Assembly (NCBI RefSeq): GCF_000243815.2
Contig: NZ_AHMT02000044.1
Location: 102,501-156,869 of the forward strand
Length of the DNA stretch: 54,369 nt
Source: Leptospira alexanderi serovar Manhao 3 str. L 60
GTDB lineage: Bacteria; Spirochaetota; Leptospiria; Leptospirales; Leptospiraceae
Direction of reading: 5' to 3'
Shown piece by piece: positions 17,657-25,246 of this stretch (the stretch's first letter is position 1; each line of letters opens with the position of its first letter). A model generated the notes under the pieces. The model did not search any database and was not told the DNA's origin. It saw only the letters and a list, made by a program, of their open reading frames with translations. Position numbers and translations under genes: made by a program.

Positions 17657-17847
17657 AACGAGTAGTAAACATAAACTCGGTGGTTCTACGAACGGGTGGG
17701 GAATTGATTTTAGATAACAAACAATCTATGCACCTATTAACACGAAGCCTCTGGGTTACAGTCCCAGAGTTTTTTCCTGATAAATATTTTCCGGTAACGT
17801 TAGCGGGAGCAAAAAAATTTCTGAACGAGGGGAAGATCAAAAAATGA
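17653..17847 (+). CDS. Small early protein (KRVVNINSVV family)
   Basis: 64 residues, starting at the ATGA overlap with the previous stop. Nearly identical to 49368-49559 in B. It is short, with an N-terminal basic segment, a hydrophobic strand-like core (LRTGGELILDN) and a Lys-rich end. Part of the most conserved nucleotide block between A and B. Function unknown. Confidence 0.65.
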   Translation: MKRVVNINSVVLRTGGELILDNKQSMHLLTRSLWVTVPEFFPDKYFPVTLAGAKKFLNEGKIKK

Positions 17848-18218
17848 AAATCCTTTCTATCGAATTCAGTCACGGCCCGGTTTCCATATATGCTCACTCG
17901 TTCGAGTCGGAACGAGTGACAATGTGTGTAAAAGGATTTTTGAATACGTTTAAACAGTTCAGTGACTTAACACATGAGTTGAGTCCTGGAATCGGACGGG
18001 TTACGATTTGTTCGACGAATCCAAGCGCGTTTTTATTCACGTTACCCAATACGATCGGAACTCTGCATTTACATTTTTCAAATGGTAGAGATACGATCGA
18101 TCAGGACGTTATTATTTCGACTCTGCAAAGTTCGGAACGGACGGCCGCAATGGAGAAGTTATTAACTGTGGTTCGTTTATTAATACAAACCACTGAATCG
18201 GAGCGTATATCCGCATGA
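17844..18218 (+). CDS. Early protein, beta-rich, unknown (MKILSIEFSHGP family)
   Basis: 124 residues, four-base overlap with both neighbours. It begins with alternating hydrophobic residues (ILSIEFSHGPVSIYAHSF) and is 94-95% identical to the B copy at 48997-49371. It ends in a helix with TAAMEKLLTVVRLLI. No recognised family. Confidence 0.65.
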   Translation: MKILSIEFSHGPVSIYAHSFESERVTMCVKGFLNTFKQFSDLTHELSPGIGRVTICSTNPSAFLFTLPNTIGTLHLHFSNGRDTIDQDVIISTLQSSERTAAMEKLLTVVRLLIQTTESERISA

Positions 18219-18400
18219 AGTATTTGAAATTTTTAATATGTTTCTTCAGCGGGACGGCGGTTGCATTTTTTATTTCGTTTTGGATTGAAACGCTAAACCC
18301 GGAACCGCACGAAGGGGCGTTGCTATTTGAATCGTTATCCTGGTATTCGTCTATGTTTCTCGCTGGAATATGCGGATTCATTGCAGGGAGGGGGAAATGA
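18215..18400 (+). CDS. Small two-helix membrane protein
   Basis: 61 residues with two hydrophobic segments (about 5-24 and 40-57) separated by a short polar loop (ETLNPEPHEGALLFES). The B copy (48815-49000) differs mostly in the first helix. Size and topology are holin-like, but its position in the early operon argues against a lysis role. Coupled to both neighbours by four-base overlaps. Confidence 0.65.
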   Translation: MKYLKFLICFFSGTAVAFFISFWIETLNPEPHEGALLFESLSWYSSMFLAGICGFIAGRGK

Positions 18401-18603
18401 AAGACTTCGTGGATGAGTTAAATAACGAACTCAAATCAAAAGGACTTCCGGGGGTAACGGCCGGAAGTCAGGTTCAACTCAAAACGTGCGCCGGTTGCGG
18501 ACGTGGTGCGACGGTTTTGTATTCAATGAATCGTTGCAGAGTTTGCATATCAACCGGCTACCGGAATCGTTTTTTACCACCGGGAAGAATTAAGTTTTTT
18601 TAA
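18397..18603 (+). CDS. Small zinc-ribbon-like protein
   Basis: 68 residues from ATG 18397, which overlaps the previous stop. CAGCG and CRVC pairs (about residues 35-55) form a CxxC...CxxC zinc-binding pattern, followed by a basic, aromatic tail (TGYRNRFLPPGRIKFF). It differs from the B copy at only three positions. Likely a nucleic-acid-binding early regulator; that role is inferred. Confidence 0.65.
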   Translation: MKDFVDELNNELKSKGLPGVTAGSQVQLKTCAGCGRGATVLYSMNRCRVCISTGYRNRFLPPGRIKFF

Positions 18604-18638
18604 TATACAATGAGACATAAATAAAAGCGGAATCTATT

Positions 18639-18965
18639 ATGGAATTTTATCTCTGTTTAACTTTTATCACGGGAGCCTTGAGCGCTGCATTTTGTTTTTT
18701 CATGCAAAGGGCGTATTCCGATTTAATATCATCAAGGCCGCGCGGGAAGACACAGGGCGGCGCGGGAAAGCGCGCCATTGATGCGATGTGTGAAATCAAG
18801 AGCCTGAGTAAACGGCTGGCTCTTTTTTCTGAAACTTTGAAGTTTCAGAGCACAATGTTAAACGAACTTTTTGAATATGATGAAAATCCGGACTATGTCC
18901 ATATACGAACTGAATTAGAAAATCTGATAAAGTTAGTAGATTCTAAGGCTCTAAAATACGAGTGA
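18639..18965 (+). CDS. Early membrane-anchored protein, A only
   Basis: 108 residues: an N-terminal membrane helix (about 4-20), a basic Gly-rich linker (RPRGKTQGGAGKR), then a long amphipathic helix. B lacks it; there the zinc-ribbon gene is followed directly by the 30-residue gene. It is therefore an insertion in A or a deletion in B. Function unknown. Confidence 0.6.
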   Translation: MEFYLCLTFITGALSAAFCFFMQRAYSDLISSRPRGKTQGGAGKRAIDAMCEIKSLSKRLALFSETLKFQSTMLNELFEYDENPDYVHIRTELENLIKLVDSKALKYE

Positions 18966-18969
18966 GATA

Positions 18970-19065
18970 ATGGAACTATTTCTAATACTACTCATCGGAA
19001 CGTCTGTGTCGTTCGGACTGTTTTACTTAGACCACTTTGCAAACGAAAGAGAGATTTCGAAGTGA
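18970..19065 (+). CDS. 31-residue membrane miniprotein
   Basis: A single hydrophobic helix (ELFLILLIGTSVSFGLFYL) with a charged end. The first twenty residues are identical in B (48484-48576). It sits four bases after the previous stop and overlaps the next GTG start. Conservation in both elements and exact coupling support it as a real gene. A miniprotein regulating a membrane complex is possible. Confidence 0.6.
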   Translation: MELFLILLIGTSVSFGLFYLDHFANEREISK

Positions 19066-19298
19066 ATAAGAAGACACGGGAAGTTCTTGAATCACACCTT
19101 GCCGGTTTTCTCGATGAGACCCTTAAAGGACTGAGAGGCGTTGCTCAAAAGGAACTCTTCAATAAAGAGAATCATCAACTGAGTGGACCGGAGCAGATAA
19201 CGGAGTTGGAACCGTGTGAGTTTTGTGGAGTAGTAAAGTCGAAAGGGATGGTTTGCCTTCCTTCAAACTTAAATTGTAGGAGAAGACGAAATGCCTAA
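19062..19298 (+). CDS. Early protein with C-terminal Cys pair
   Basis: 78 residues from GTG 19062 (overlapping the previous stop as GTGA). Helical N-terminal half, then CEFC in the last third and a basic RRRRNA end. The B copy (48233-48484, 83 residues) shares the Cys pair (CEQC) and the RNA ending but little else. Possibly metal- or nucleic-acid-binding. Confidence 0.55.
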   Translation: MNKKTREVLESHLAGFLDETLKGLRGVAQKELFNKENHQLSGPEQITELEPCEFCGVVKSKGMVCLPSNLNCRRRRNA

Positions 19299-19482
19299 GA
19301 TTTTAAGAACTGTAGAATTTTGCGAGGATGTAAAAACGATGACGCGTAACGGACATTCGAAGAGAGATACGGCCAAAAAGCTCGCTAAAAAATATCTCGG
19401 ACCAAACGGAAAGATTTCGCCAAAGACGGTTCGAATCGCATTAGAAGAGGGCCCACTCGCTCCGAAGGAGCCTAAGCTGTGA
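19291..19482 (+). CDS. Small helix-turn-helix-like protein (MPKIL family)
   Basis: 63 residues. The segment VKTMTRNGHSKRDTAKKLAKKYLG reads as the first helices of a homeodomain-like HTH, with ISPKTVRIALEEGP as recognition helix. The B copy (48058-48240) keeps the same spacing. It overlaps its neighbours by 8 and 4 bases. Candidate early/late transcription switch. Confidence 0.55.
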   Translation: MPKILRTVEFCEDVKTMTRNGHSKRDTAKKLAKKYLGPNGKISPKTVRIALEEGPLAPKEPKL

Positions 19483-20318
19483 TCTTAGATTTAAAAGAAG
19501 CAAAGCGGGCTTTACAGGCAATTTCGGCCAACTCGGAAGCAGGAACAAAATTCCGAATTTCTTTCTCCAACGCAAAAGCAAACATCCTACATTCACAAAA
19601 CGTATTAAAAATTCCGTCGTGGCTTCCGTCCGGAGATTATACAGTGGAAGTCTTTCAAGTATCGGAAGAAGAGGAAAGTCCGCGTTCTGCATTTGAATTC
19701 CGTTTACCAAATAAAAATCAAATACAACTCGAAGAGCCAACCCCGGAACCCCCGAGCAGTTTACAAAATACTCATGTTTTAGACGGGAGTATTCCTGTTT
19801 CCGCACTCAATGCCTTGCTTGCACTTCGAAAAGAGGACCAAAAGGAAATCGATCACAGAAAAGAATCGGATCGCTTGATTTGGGAAGCGAAGATTGCCTC
19901 GTTAATCGAGAGCCACAAGAACGAAATAGAGAGAATCAAAGAATCATATAAGAACGAAATCGAACGATTGAACTCGACGCACAAGTTCGAACTCGCTTTA
20001 ACTCAAGGGAATGTGAACAAACTCGAAGAAGCAAAGGAGCAACTCACTAAATCAATTGAAAGCAGATTGAGGAAAGAACAAAAATCTTTAGTTCCTGCAC
20101 CTCCTCCAAGCTTCGACGTAAATACAATTACTCAACTTTTAAGTCATCCTTTAGCGTCTGTTTTTATTTCAAAAATTTTCGGTGTGGAAATCCCAACCAT
20201 TCCCGCTCTGGCCGGGAATCCTCAAGCATTACAATCGATCATTTCAGAAGTTACGAATATGCTTGGTTCCGGAGAAGGCGGCGGGCTTTCTGAATTGCTA
20301 AACAGGGGGACTGAATGA
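19479..20318 (+). CDS. Coiled-coil early protein, about 280 residues
   Basis: Starts at GTG 19479 overlapping the previous stop. Three parts: a beta-rich N-terminal domain (about 1-80, with FRISFSNAKANIL and PSWLPSGDYTVEVF), a long charged coiled coil (about 110-210) and a hydrophobic C-terminal domain ending GGGLSELLNRGTE. The B copy (47258-48061) keeps all three, with GLEVPNIP and the NRG end. Largest early protein besides Rep; perhaps a scaffold or replication accessory factor. No family recognised. Confidence 0.6.
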   Translation: MILDLKEAKRALQAISANSEAGTKFRISFSNAKANILHSQNVLKIPSWLPSGDYTVEVFQVSEEEESPRSAFEFRLPNKNQIQLEEPTPEPPSSLQNTHVLDGSIPVSALNALLALRKEDQKEIDHRKESDRLIWEAKIASLIESHKNEIERIKESYKNEIERLNSTHKFELALTQGNVNKLEEAKEQLTKSIESRLRKEQKSLVPAPPPSFDVNTITQLLSHPLASVFISKIFGVEIPTIPALAGNPQALQSIISEVTNMLGSGEGGGLSELLNRGTE

Positions 20319-20467
20319 ATAGTCAAGAAAGAGAAATACAGGAATTGAAATATAAGGTTTCTTTAATCAAGGAAATCTTTCATCTGATATTTCCAAAGTT
20401 TGAATCGTTTTTGAGTTCAAAAGATCGTGAACTTATTAAAGCGGCACTCATAAAAATAGGAGAGTAA
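20315..20467 (+). CDS. 50-residue early protein
   Basis: ATG overlaps the previous stop (ATGA). A helical miniprotein (LKYKVSLIKEIFHLIFPKF) whose B counterpart is the 48-residue frame at 47112-47258, with the same position and helix-Pro-helix pattern. Function unknown. Confidence 0.55.
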   Translation: MNSQEREIQELKYKVSLIKEIFHLIFPKFESFLSSKDRELIKAALIKIGE

Positions 20468-20470
20468 AAG

Positions 20471-20656
20471 ATGAATCGAATAGTTGCAATCAACGCAATC
20501 TGTGAGGACGGTTCGATGCTCGTTTTAAAGGTGTCTGAAATGACGATCATTGATCGGAAGGTGGTGGAACAGATTCAAAAAAACGCGGCTTCCGGAGAGA
20601 ACATCCAGGAAGTTCAAGCGCAACTTGAAAAAGTGTTAGGAGGCGATCCGAGTTAA
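20471..20656 (+). CDS. Small early protein (MIIDRKVVEQIQ family)
   Basis: 61 residues, SD (GGAGAG) eight bases before ATG. Beta strand pair at the start (VAINAICEDGSMLVLKVS) and a helix containing VVEQIQKNA. The B homologue at 46956-47108 has the same strands and ends sooner. Unknown function. Confidence 0.55.
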   Translation: MNRIVAINAICEDGSMLVLKVSEMTIIDRKVVEQIQKNAASGENIQEVQAQLEKVLGGDPS

Positions 20657-20658
20657 AA

Positions 20659-20907
20659 ATGGCTCATGCTTACTGCTACGATCCAAAACGAGACAAGCGA
20701 CACAAGGTAGAACCACCTAAACCACGTTACACTCCGAAAGGAGACGGCAAGGATTGGATCCGGGAACTCTGCGCGACGTTTCGCGGGACTTTGATTCCTC
20801 CGGAACGTTATAAACCGGAATGGAGAGAAATCGACTGCCTTGGTAGTGGTAAGCCTGTAAATCCCGAGCCGGTAGGCGAGAAGCATTCAAAAAAAATAAA
20901 GGAGTAA
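20659..20907 (+). CDS. Small early protein (YDPKR...RYTPK family)
   Basis: 82 residues, basic. Conserved with B (46766-46963) in CYDPKR, RYTPKGDGKDW, REL and YKPEW. The aromatic/basic pattern might bind nucleic acid. It starts two bases after the previous stop. Confidence 0.55.
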   Translation: MAHAYCYDPKRDKRHKVEPPKPRYTPKGDGKDWIRELCATFRGTLIPPERYKPEWREIDCLGSGKPVNPEPVGEKHSKKIKE

Positions 20908-20915
20908 AAAATAAA

Positions 20916-21146
20916 ATGGGAATATATCAAAAGGGAATGGTCGAAATCGGCCCTTCAACAGACGAAACAAAAGTTCCTCGAATTCAAGTGAGGTTAATGG
21001 AGAAAAGCGGAAACTATTCGTTTACGATTTCTGAATCTAAGTTCAAACTTTTAGAGAAAGCAATTCTCGAAAAGAATCGGATCGAACCAATCAAAAACAA
21101 ACAAAACGAGACCAGAAACGATCTGGGTTCTCTCGAAGTGGACTAA
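20916..21146 (+). CDS. Small early protein, position variable between A and B
   Basis: 76 residues, polar, with a strand pair (RIQVRLMEKSGNYSFTISESK) and a Lys/Asn-rich end. The gene in the same place in B (46513-46731) has similar size and a strand-helix layout but hardly any identity. Function unknown. Confidence 0.5.
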   Translation: MGIYQKGMVEIGPSTDETKVPRIQVRLMEKSGNYSFTISESKFKLLEKAILEKNRIEPIKNKQNETRNDLGSLEVD

Positions 21147-21159
21147 AGGAGACTAACGC

Positions 21160-21531
21160 ATGAGCAAAACTTTGGGATATATGCAAGAGAAGAAAGATAA
21201 AGACGGAAACAAGTTTTTCAACTTGGAAATCAATCTCCCTTTTTCTCCGAAAATGGAATTTTTTGCAACGGATAACGCGAAGAAAAATTCTCCGGAAGCC
21301 AACGACTCCGCACCTGACTACTTAGTTTACTACGCAAAGAATCAAGTGGGAGCCATTTGGAAAAAGATTTCTAAGAATGGATCTAAAGAATATCTTTCTT
21401 GCGAAATAGTCGCACCGCTGTCCTCACAAGGCAAGCTGAATTTTGCGCTATTTCCGGATCGAGAAACGGAAGGAAGATTCAACGTCTCCTATTCCGAACC
21501 AACCCAGAAAAGGGAAGATGTCCCGTTCTGA
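21160..21531 (+). CDS. DUF736-family protein, candidate ssDNA-binding protein
   Basis: 123 residues. SAPDYLVYYAKNQVGAIWKK (about 50-69), KEYLSCEI and LNFALFPDRE match the DUF736 pattern (APDYRV...G.AWKK...YLSVKL...ANLF). It ends with the acidic DVPF, like many SSB tails; B has EEVPY and both Reps also end in VPF. DUF736 proteins are common in conjugative elements and plasmids. As the last early gene before the origin and Rep, a role coating single strands during rolling-circle replication is likely but unproven. Confidence 0.7.
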   Translation: MSKTLGYMQEKKDKDGNKFFNLEINLPFSPKMEFFATDNAKKNSPEANDSAPDYLVYYAKNQVGAIWKKISKNGSKEYLSCEIVAPLSSQGKLNFALFPDRETEGRFNVSYSEPTQKREDVPF

Positions 21532-21540
21532 TGGGATACG

Positions 21541-21719
21541 GCTTTATTTTGTGGCTGGGAAGCTAAGGGAGTAAGGCAAACACCATAGGCAGGCCGGAGG
21601 ACGTTCTTTGTCCTCCGGTTTTTTTTGTGTCCGGCATTCAAGCCGGAGGCAAGGGGGGTTAGTAAATACCCCCTTGCTAACTTAATTTCAATAAAACTAA
21701 AACAATAAAAGGCAACATC
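21541..21719 (+). other. Candidate rolling-circle replication origin region (element A)
   Basis: Noncoding region conserved with 45961-46139 in B. It holds GGCTGGGAAGCTAAGGGA (21553-21570), a T-tailed hairpin (21594-21626), a TCCGGC/GCCGGA hairpin, and a G-stem hairpin: CAAGGGGG, loop, CCCCCTTG (about 21650-21676) followed by CTAAC. B keeps the order and the G-stem with a related loop (AGTAATA against AGTAAATA). A structured site just upstream of Rep is the usual place for a double-strand origin and nick site. Confidence 0.5.
21594..21626 (+). terminator. Rho-independent terminator after element A early operon
   Basis: CCGGAGGAC (21594-21602), loop GTTCTTT, perfect complement GTCCTCCGG (21610-21618), then eight T. 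Strong intrinsic terminator; it separates early genes from Rep. The same structure, with one changed pair, is present in B at 46052-46085. Confidence 0.9.
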
Positions 21720-22868
21720 ATGAATTCTACTAAAACATCTATATTTATTCCGGACGAATTAAAAAAGCCGTTCGTGGACTGGCTTTCGTTTTCGATCGAG
21801 TATTCAGAAAAAGCCTGGGAATGGCTTCGTTTTGTATTTGGGGAGCCTGAAATAGAGGAAAAGGGATCTAGTACCGGACACACTCATAGATTCCGCGCGC
21901 CGGGGGATGTTTATGGTGCGTTTTCTCCGGAGCGAAAGAGTCAGAAAATTTATATTTCGCTGTCCTCGAAAGCTTTGTTCTCGTTTCGTTCTTCCTCTCT
22001 TAGTTTAAACGAACTAATCGCACAAGCGATTGAACTGAATGGAAGATTCACGCGGGTCGATTTGGCGCTGGATGACTACGAAGGTCATTTGAACCTACCT
22101 CATATTTACGAAATGTTAAACCGGAAGCATGTCGCAACTCGGTTTCGTGGATTTAGTAAATTTGAAGCGCCTGTAAATTTAGTCGAAACCGGAAGTTTAT
22201 TCAAAGATCATAAAATAGGGCGTCATGGATATACAATCTATATCGGTGCGTTTCGCGGTAGTAATACTTTCGTAAGAATCTATGACAAGAAAAGACAGGT
22301 AGGTCCGGAATGCGCGTGGCCGATCTGGAATCGATTAGAATTTCAGTTAACTCACCAAGCCGCCGATCAGTATTGCAATCCAAGCTGGAACGTTGACCCG
22401 GAAACTGGAGAGATTTTAAATTCAAACGAACGGTTTCCCGATCCACGCCGTGCAAAGTTCGAGGATCGAAACTTTCCTAAAACAGCTTTTTACTATTTAA
22501 AATTCCTCGAACCGACATACATTCAGAAAAAAAACGATTTAGGTCATTACTATTTATCCGAAAAACAAAAACATTTCTGGGTGCCTTGTAGTTGGTGGAC
22601 AAATTTTTTAAAAACGTCGGAAGGAAAATCAATTGGACTTCCAAAAAATGAATCCGGACTTGAAAATATTGATAACTGGATAAGGACTCAGACGTCCGGT
22701 GCGGTTTATCTTCTAACTGAATTTTATGGTGAAGAATATTTGAACGAAGTTCTCAAAGACGGAAAAGAAAAGTTTGAAAAGAATAAAAAATACCAAACAA
22801 TTTTGAAAGAAGCGAGAGAAAAACGAAAAAATCCTCCAAAAATCGAGTTCGACGAGGTTCCGTTTTGA
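21720..22868 (+). CDS. Rep_trans-type rolling-circle replication initiator (element A)
   Basis: 382 residues, as expected for this family, which nicks the double-strand origin through a tyrosine. Visible motifs: [13 protein letters not shown] near the N-terminus, [14 protein letters not shown] (about 109-122; metal-binding acidic residues), FVRIYDKK (about 182-189; candidate catalytic Tyr in IYDK) and WNRLEFQL (about 203). Such initiators occur in pT181-type plasmids and filamentous phages. It is preceded by the structured origin region and followed by an 11-bp repeat array. The B copy is clearly homologous. Confidence 0.85.
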   Translation: MNSTKTSIFIPDELKKPFVDWLSFSIEYSEKAWEWLRFVFGEPEIEEKGSSTGHTHRFRAPGDVYGAFSPERKSQKIYISLSSKALFSFRSSSLSLNELIAQAIELNGRFTRVDLALDDYEGHLNLPHIYEMLNRKHVATRFRGFSKFEAPVNLVETGSLFKDHKIGRHGYTIYIGAFRGSNTFVRIYDKKRQVGPECAWPIWNRLEFQLTHQAADQYCNPSWNVDPETGEILNSNERFPDPRRAKFEDRNFPKTAFYYLKFLEPTYIQKKNDLGHYYLSEKQKHFWVPCSWWTNFLKTSEGKSIGLPKNESGLENIDNWIRTQTSGAVYLLTEFYGEEYLNEVLKDGKEKFEKNKKYQTILKEAREKRKNPPKIEFDEVPF

Positions 22869-22876
22869 AGAAAAAC

Positions 22877-22989
22877 GGAACTCTAGTGAAACCTTCCTGA
22901 AACTTTAACGCTACTTTAATGGGACTTTAGTGAAACCTTAATGATACTTTACTAAAACTTTAGTGAAACATTTAGTAAATTAAAGTCCC
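22877..22989 (+). repeat. Array of nine 11-bp repeats plus one inverted copy (element A)
   Basis: Head-to-tail units with consensus GAAACTTTAGT: GGAACTCTAGT, GAAACCTTCCT, GAAACTTTAAC, GCTACTTTAAT, GGGACTTTAGT, GAAACCTTAAT, GATACTTTACT, AAAACTTTAGT and a 12-base GAAACATTTAGT, ending at 22976. ATTAAAGTCCC (22979-22989) is an inverted unit able to pair with the fifth. The 11-bp period is about one helical turn. Array begins eight bases after the Rep stop. Confidence 0.85.
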
Positions 22990-23102
22990 GTTCTATTCTT
23001 TTTATTTGGCGAATCCTCGCAAAATTCACATTTCTCTTTTGATACACGAATTCTTTTTAGAAACAGAAAAATTAATCCAAAGAAAATTATTTTTTTAAAA
23101 AC

Positions 23103-23124
23103 GAAACATTAGCGAAACATTAAA
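23103..23124 (+). repeat. Two more 11-bp repeat units before the transglutaminase-like gene
   Basis: GAAACATTAGC and GAAACATTAAA, same family as the array at 22877. They lie just upstream of the gene's GTG start, so a protein bound here could block its translation or transcription. Confidence 0.8.
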
Positions 23125-23137
23125 AAATAAAGGTCTT

Positions 23138-23746
23138 GTGCGTTTTTCTAAGTCGGTTCTGAAATTTTCTTTTGTGATTCCAAACGACTTAACAGAAATA
23201 ATTCAGAAACTACCGAAGAAGGATCAGGAATCATTCGAACTCATTTTCAGACTTTTCGAGCAGGATCCTTCCCTTGGAGTAATTCGTTCAACTCTCGTTC
23301 CACTCGGTTCGTATCACGATACGGTGGAAGATGTTTTTCGAATTGCCTATCTTTACCCGCAAGACTTAGGCGAATATTTACACAAAAGTATTTTTGAACT
23401 GTATAACCTGGTTCGGTCTCTTCCGTATCGTCCTGATCCTCCGGGACTTGAAACAGTCAGTCGTTTTAAATTCACGCGACTTCCCTGGTTTCCGATTCGG
23501 GATTGTGACGACAAAACGATTCCGATATTGTCGTGGGCGATTTTTCACAACGTTCCTTGTCGCGCGGTTGTATGCGGGCAACGCGTCCGACCGCACCACA
23601 TTTACCCGGAAGTTTTGTTAAACGACGAGTGGCATACGGTAGACGCAACGTATTCCGACAGATGCAGGTTCGGACAGAAACTATACGGAGAAAACTTCCG
23701 AGAAGAGTTCTATTTAAAGGACTTTGAAAAAAAATTCAAAAAATGA
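23138..23746 (+). CDS. Transglutaminase-like cysteine-peptidase-fold protein (element A)
   Basis: 202 residues from GTG. A complete Cys-His-Asp triad is visible: Cys123 in RDCDDK, His153/154 in RPHHIYPEV, Asp169 in VDAT. The C-terminal YGENFREEFYLKDF is shared with B. Transglutaminase-like domains in phages can be peptidases, cross-linkers or lysis factors. No signal peptide, so a cytoplasmic or virion role, such as protein maturation, is likely. Conserved flanking 11-bp repeats mark it off from the operons on both sides. Confidence 0.75.
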   Translation: MRFSKSVLKFSFVIPNDLTEIIQKLPKKDQESFELIFRLFEQDPSLGVIRSTLVPLGSYHDTVEDVFRIAYLYPQDLGEYLHKSIFELYNLVRSLPYRPDPPGLETVSRFKFTRLPWFPIRDCDDKTIPILSWAIFHNVPCRAVVCGQRVRPHHIYPEVLLNDEWHTVDATYSDRCRFGQKLYGENFREEFYLKDFEKKFKK

Positions 23747-23777
23747 AACTTTAGCGGAACTTTAGTGAAACATTAGA
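23745..23777 (+). repeat. Three 11-bp repeat units after the transglutaminase-like gene
   Basis: GAAACTTTAGC, GGAACTTTAGT and GAAACATTAGA in direct tandem, beginning within the stop codon of the gene. Same family as 22877-22976, so the gene is bracketed by the repeats. Confidence 0.85.
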
Positions 23778-23856
23778 AAAAGGTAAAGGAGTTTCGTTAG
23801 GAAAAATTCTGTACTTTTTATTTTGCCGGTGTTAGTCTTTCTAACAGAAAAATCAA

Positions 23857-24951
23857 ATGACGTTTAGGTATACATTAGAAGGCGATCAAACAGCAGAGCT
23901 TCCACAAGATGCCGTTTTGTTAAGAGTGAAAGGGAAATACCTTCCTACTCACGATCTTGGGAATGGGGTCCTCAATGGAGATTTTTACGTTGAGGAGCTC
24001 GACTATCACTCTCCTGAAAGGGCGCAACTCTCGGGTGATGAAGATTCGACGATTGCGGTTCGGCTGGGATCCTTTTATCACGATGACGCGATTCCGATCG
24101 CATTGTCCGGCGATGAATTGGGATTTTTTGCGGCTGCAAAGTTATTCGGACGCGGTTTTAAACTTCCGTCATTTGGAAGACTTCCTTCGTTTCGCGGCGT
24201 AAAAATAAATACGAGTGGAATATCGAAAGGGTTTAGAGGCGCAACGCGATCAATTCAGAAAGCAGGAAAAGATGTTTTAAAGACCGGACAAAAAGCAGTT
24301 AAAGATTACGGAAAGACTTTACAAAAAGGTTTTAAAGACGCTGGGAAATTTGCCGGAAAGGCTTTGGAAGCGGTTCCGGATATTTTACAAGCCGTAGGCC
24401 AAGGACAGGGCGGTGCAGGCGAAGAAGAACCTACCGAAGACGAACAACCGGAAGAATTTTCACAATCGGAAGGATTCTCGGATGAAACCGGTTCAGAACC
24501 GGCTTACGACGAATCCGGATACGGGGATGAGATGTCAGGGGAGCTTGGATTTTTCCAAGCGGCGATGGCGGCGGCCCCAATGGTATCTAACGTTTTGAGT
24601 CAGTTTTCAAACATTCAAAATCAAAAGACTCAAGCAAAAAACCAAATGAATATGAACAAGATGAATTCTATTATGAATCTTGTTCGGCCTACGAGTAAGG
24701 CGCCTGTAAAAAAAGCGGTTCAGCCTGCTCAAAATAAAAATTTTTCGAATCCCGCACTTTCAAAAACTCCGGAAGGTAAATACGCCTTAACGTATTCGAA
24801 TCGGGGAGGAAGCGGAGAAGAACCACCTCCAAATCCAAACGGGAACAATCCAGATAAGAAAAATGATAAGATGCTTCTATATGCCGGAGGCGGTTTAGCG
24901 GCAATCATTGTCCTCGTAGTCGTTTTTAATAACATGAAAGGAAAGAAGTAA
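23857..24951 (+). CDS. Large late membrane-anchored protein, probable virion component
   Basis: 364 residues. N-terminal domain (1-95) with three related segments ending in NGDFYVEELD, LSGDEDS and LSGDELGFF; a basic Lys/Gly helical region (about 125-180, RSIQKAGKDVLKTGQKAVKDYGK type); an acidic segment (about 190-225); a second helix-rich part; and one C-terminal membrane helix (about 340-360) ending KGKK. It overlaps no neighbour and heads the late operon. The layout resembles a membrane-spanning structural protein. B copy at 42339. Confidence 0.6.
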   Translation: MTFRYTLEGDQTAELPQDAVLLRVKGKYLPTHDLGNGVLNGDFYVEELDYHSPERAQLSGDEDSTIAVRLGSFYHDDAIPIALSGDELGFFAAAKLFGRGFKLPSFGRLPSFRGVKINTSGISKGFRGATRSIQKAGKDVLKTGQKAVKDYGKTLQKGFKDAGKFAGKALEAVPDILQAVGQGQGGAGEEEPTEDEQPEEFSQSEGFSDETGSEPAYDESGYGDEMSGELGFFQAAMAAAPMVSNVLSQFSNIQNQKTQAKNQMNMNKMNSIMNLVRPTSKAPVKKAVQPAQNKNFSNPALSKTPEGKYALTYSNRGGSGEEPPPNPNGNNPDKKNDKMLLYAGGGLAAIIVLVVVFNNMKGKK

Positions 24952-24952
24952 G

Positions 24953-25246
24953 ATGGCGGCTAAGAAAAAAAGCTCTAAGTCAAAACGCAAAACTACAAAG
25001 CGTCGCACTAGTACGAGATCAAAAAAGACCTCTTTGGTTTCGATCGAAAAACGATATACGTCTACAGCGAAGCCAACGCTTCACAAGTATCCAAAGAAAC
25101 CTGCTAAGAGTGCGACGAACGCGACTAAAAAAACATACATTGAAAAATTCAAAGACGTTCGCGAGAAGAACAAGCGTTTGCTTGACCAGTGGCAGGCAAA
25201 TGTAAAGGAAGCAAACCAATTGAACAAGGAGATTTACGGTGGCTAA
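24953..25246 (+). CDS. Small Lys/Arg-rich protein, candidate genome-condensing protein
   Basis: 97 residues with a histone-like tail: the first 30 residues are almost all Lys, Arg, Ser and Thr, followed by a short helical domain (YIEKFKDVREKNKRLLDQWQANVKEANQLNKEIYG). It starts one base after the previous stop. B has the same at 42053-42337. Such proteins neutralise packaged DNA in small virions; no hydrophobic segment is seen. Function inferred. Confidence 0.6.
   Translation: MAAKKKSSKSKRKTTKRRTSTRSKKTSLVSIEKRYTSTAKPTLHKYPKKPAKSATNATKKTYIEKFKDVREKNKRLLDQWQANVKEANQLNKEIYGG

Noticed and set aside
22877..22989. Possible CRISPR array
   Set aside because: The 11-mers are head to tail without spacers and no cas gene is present.
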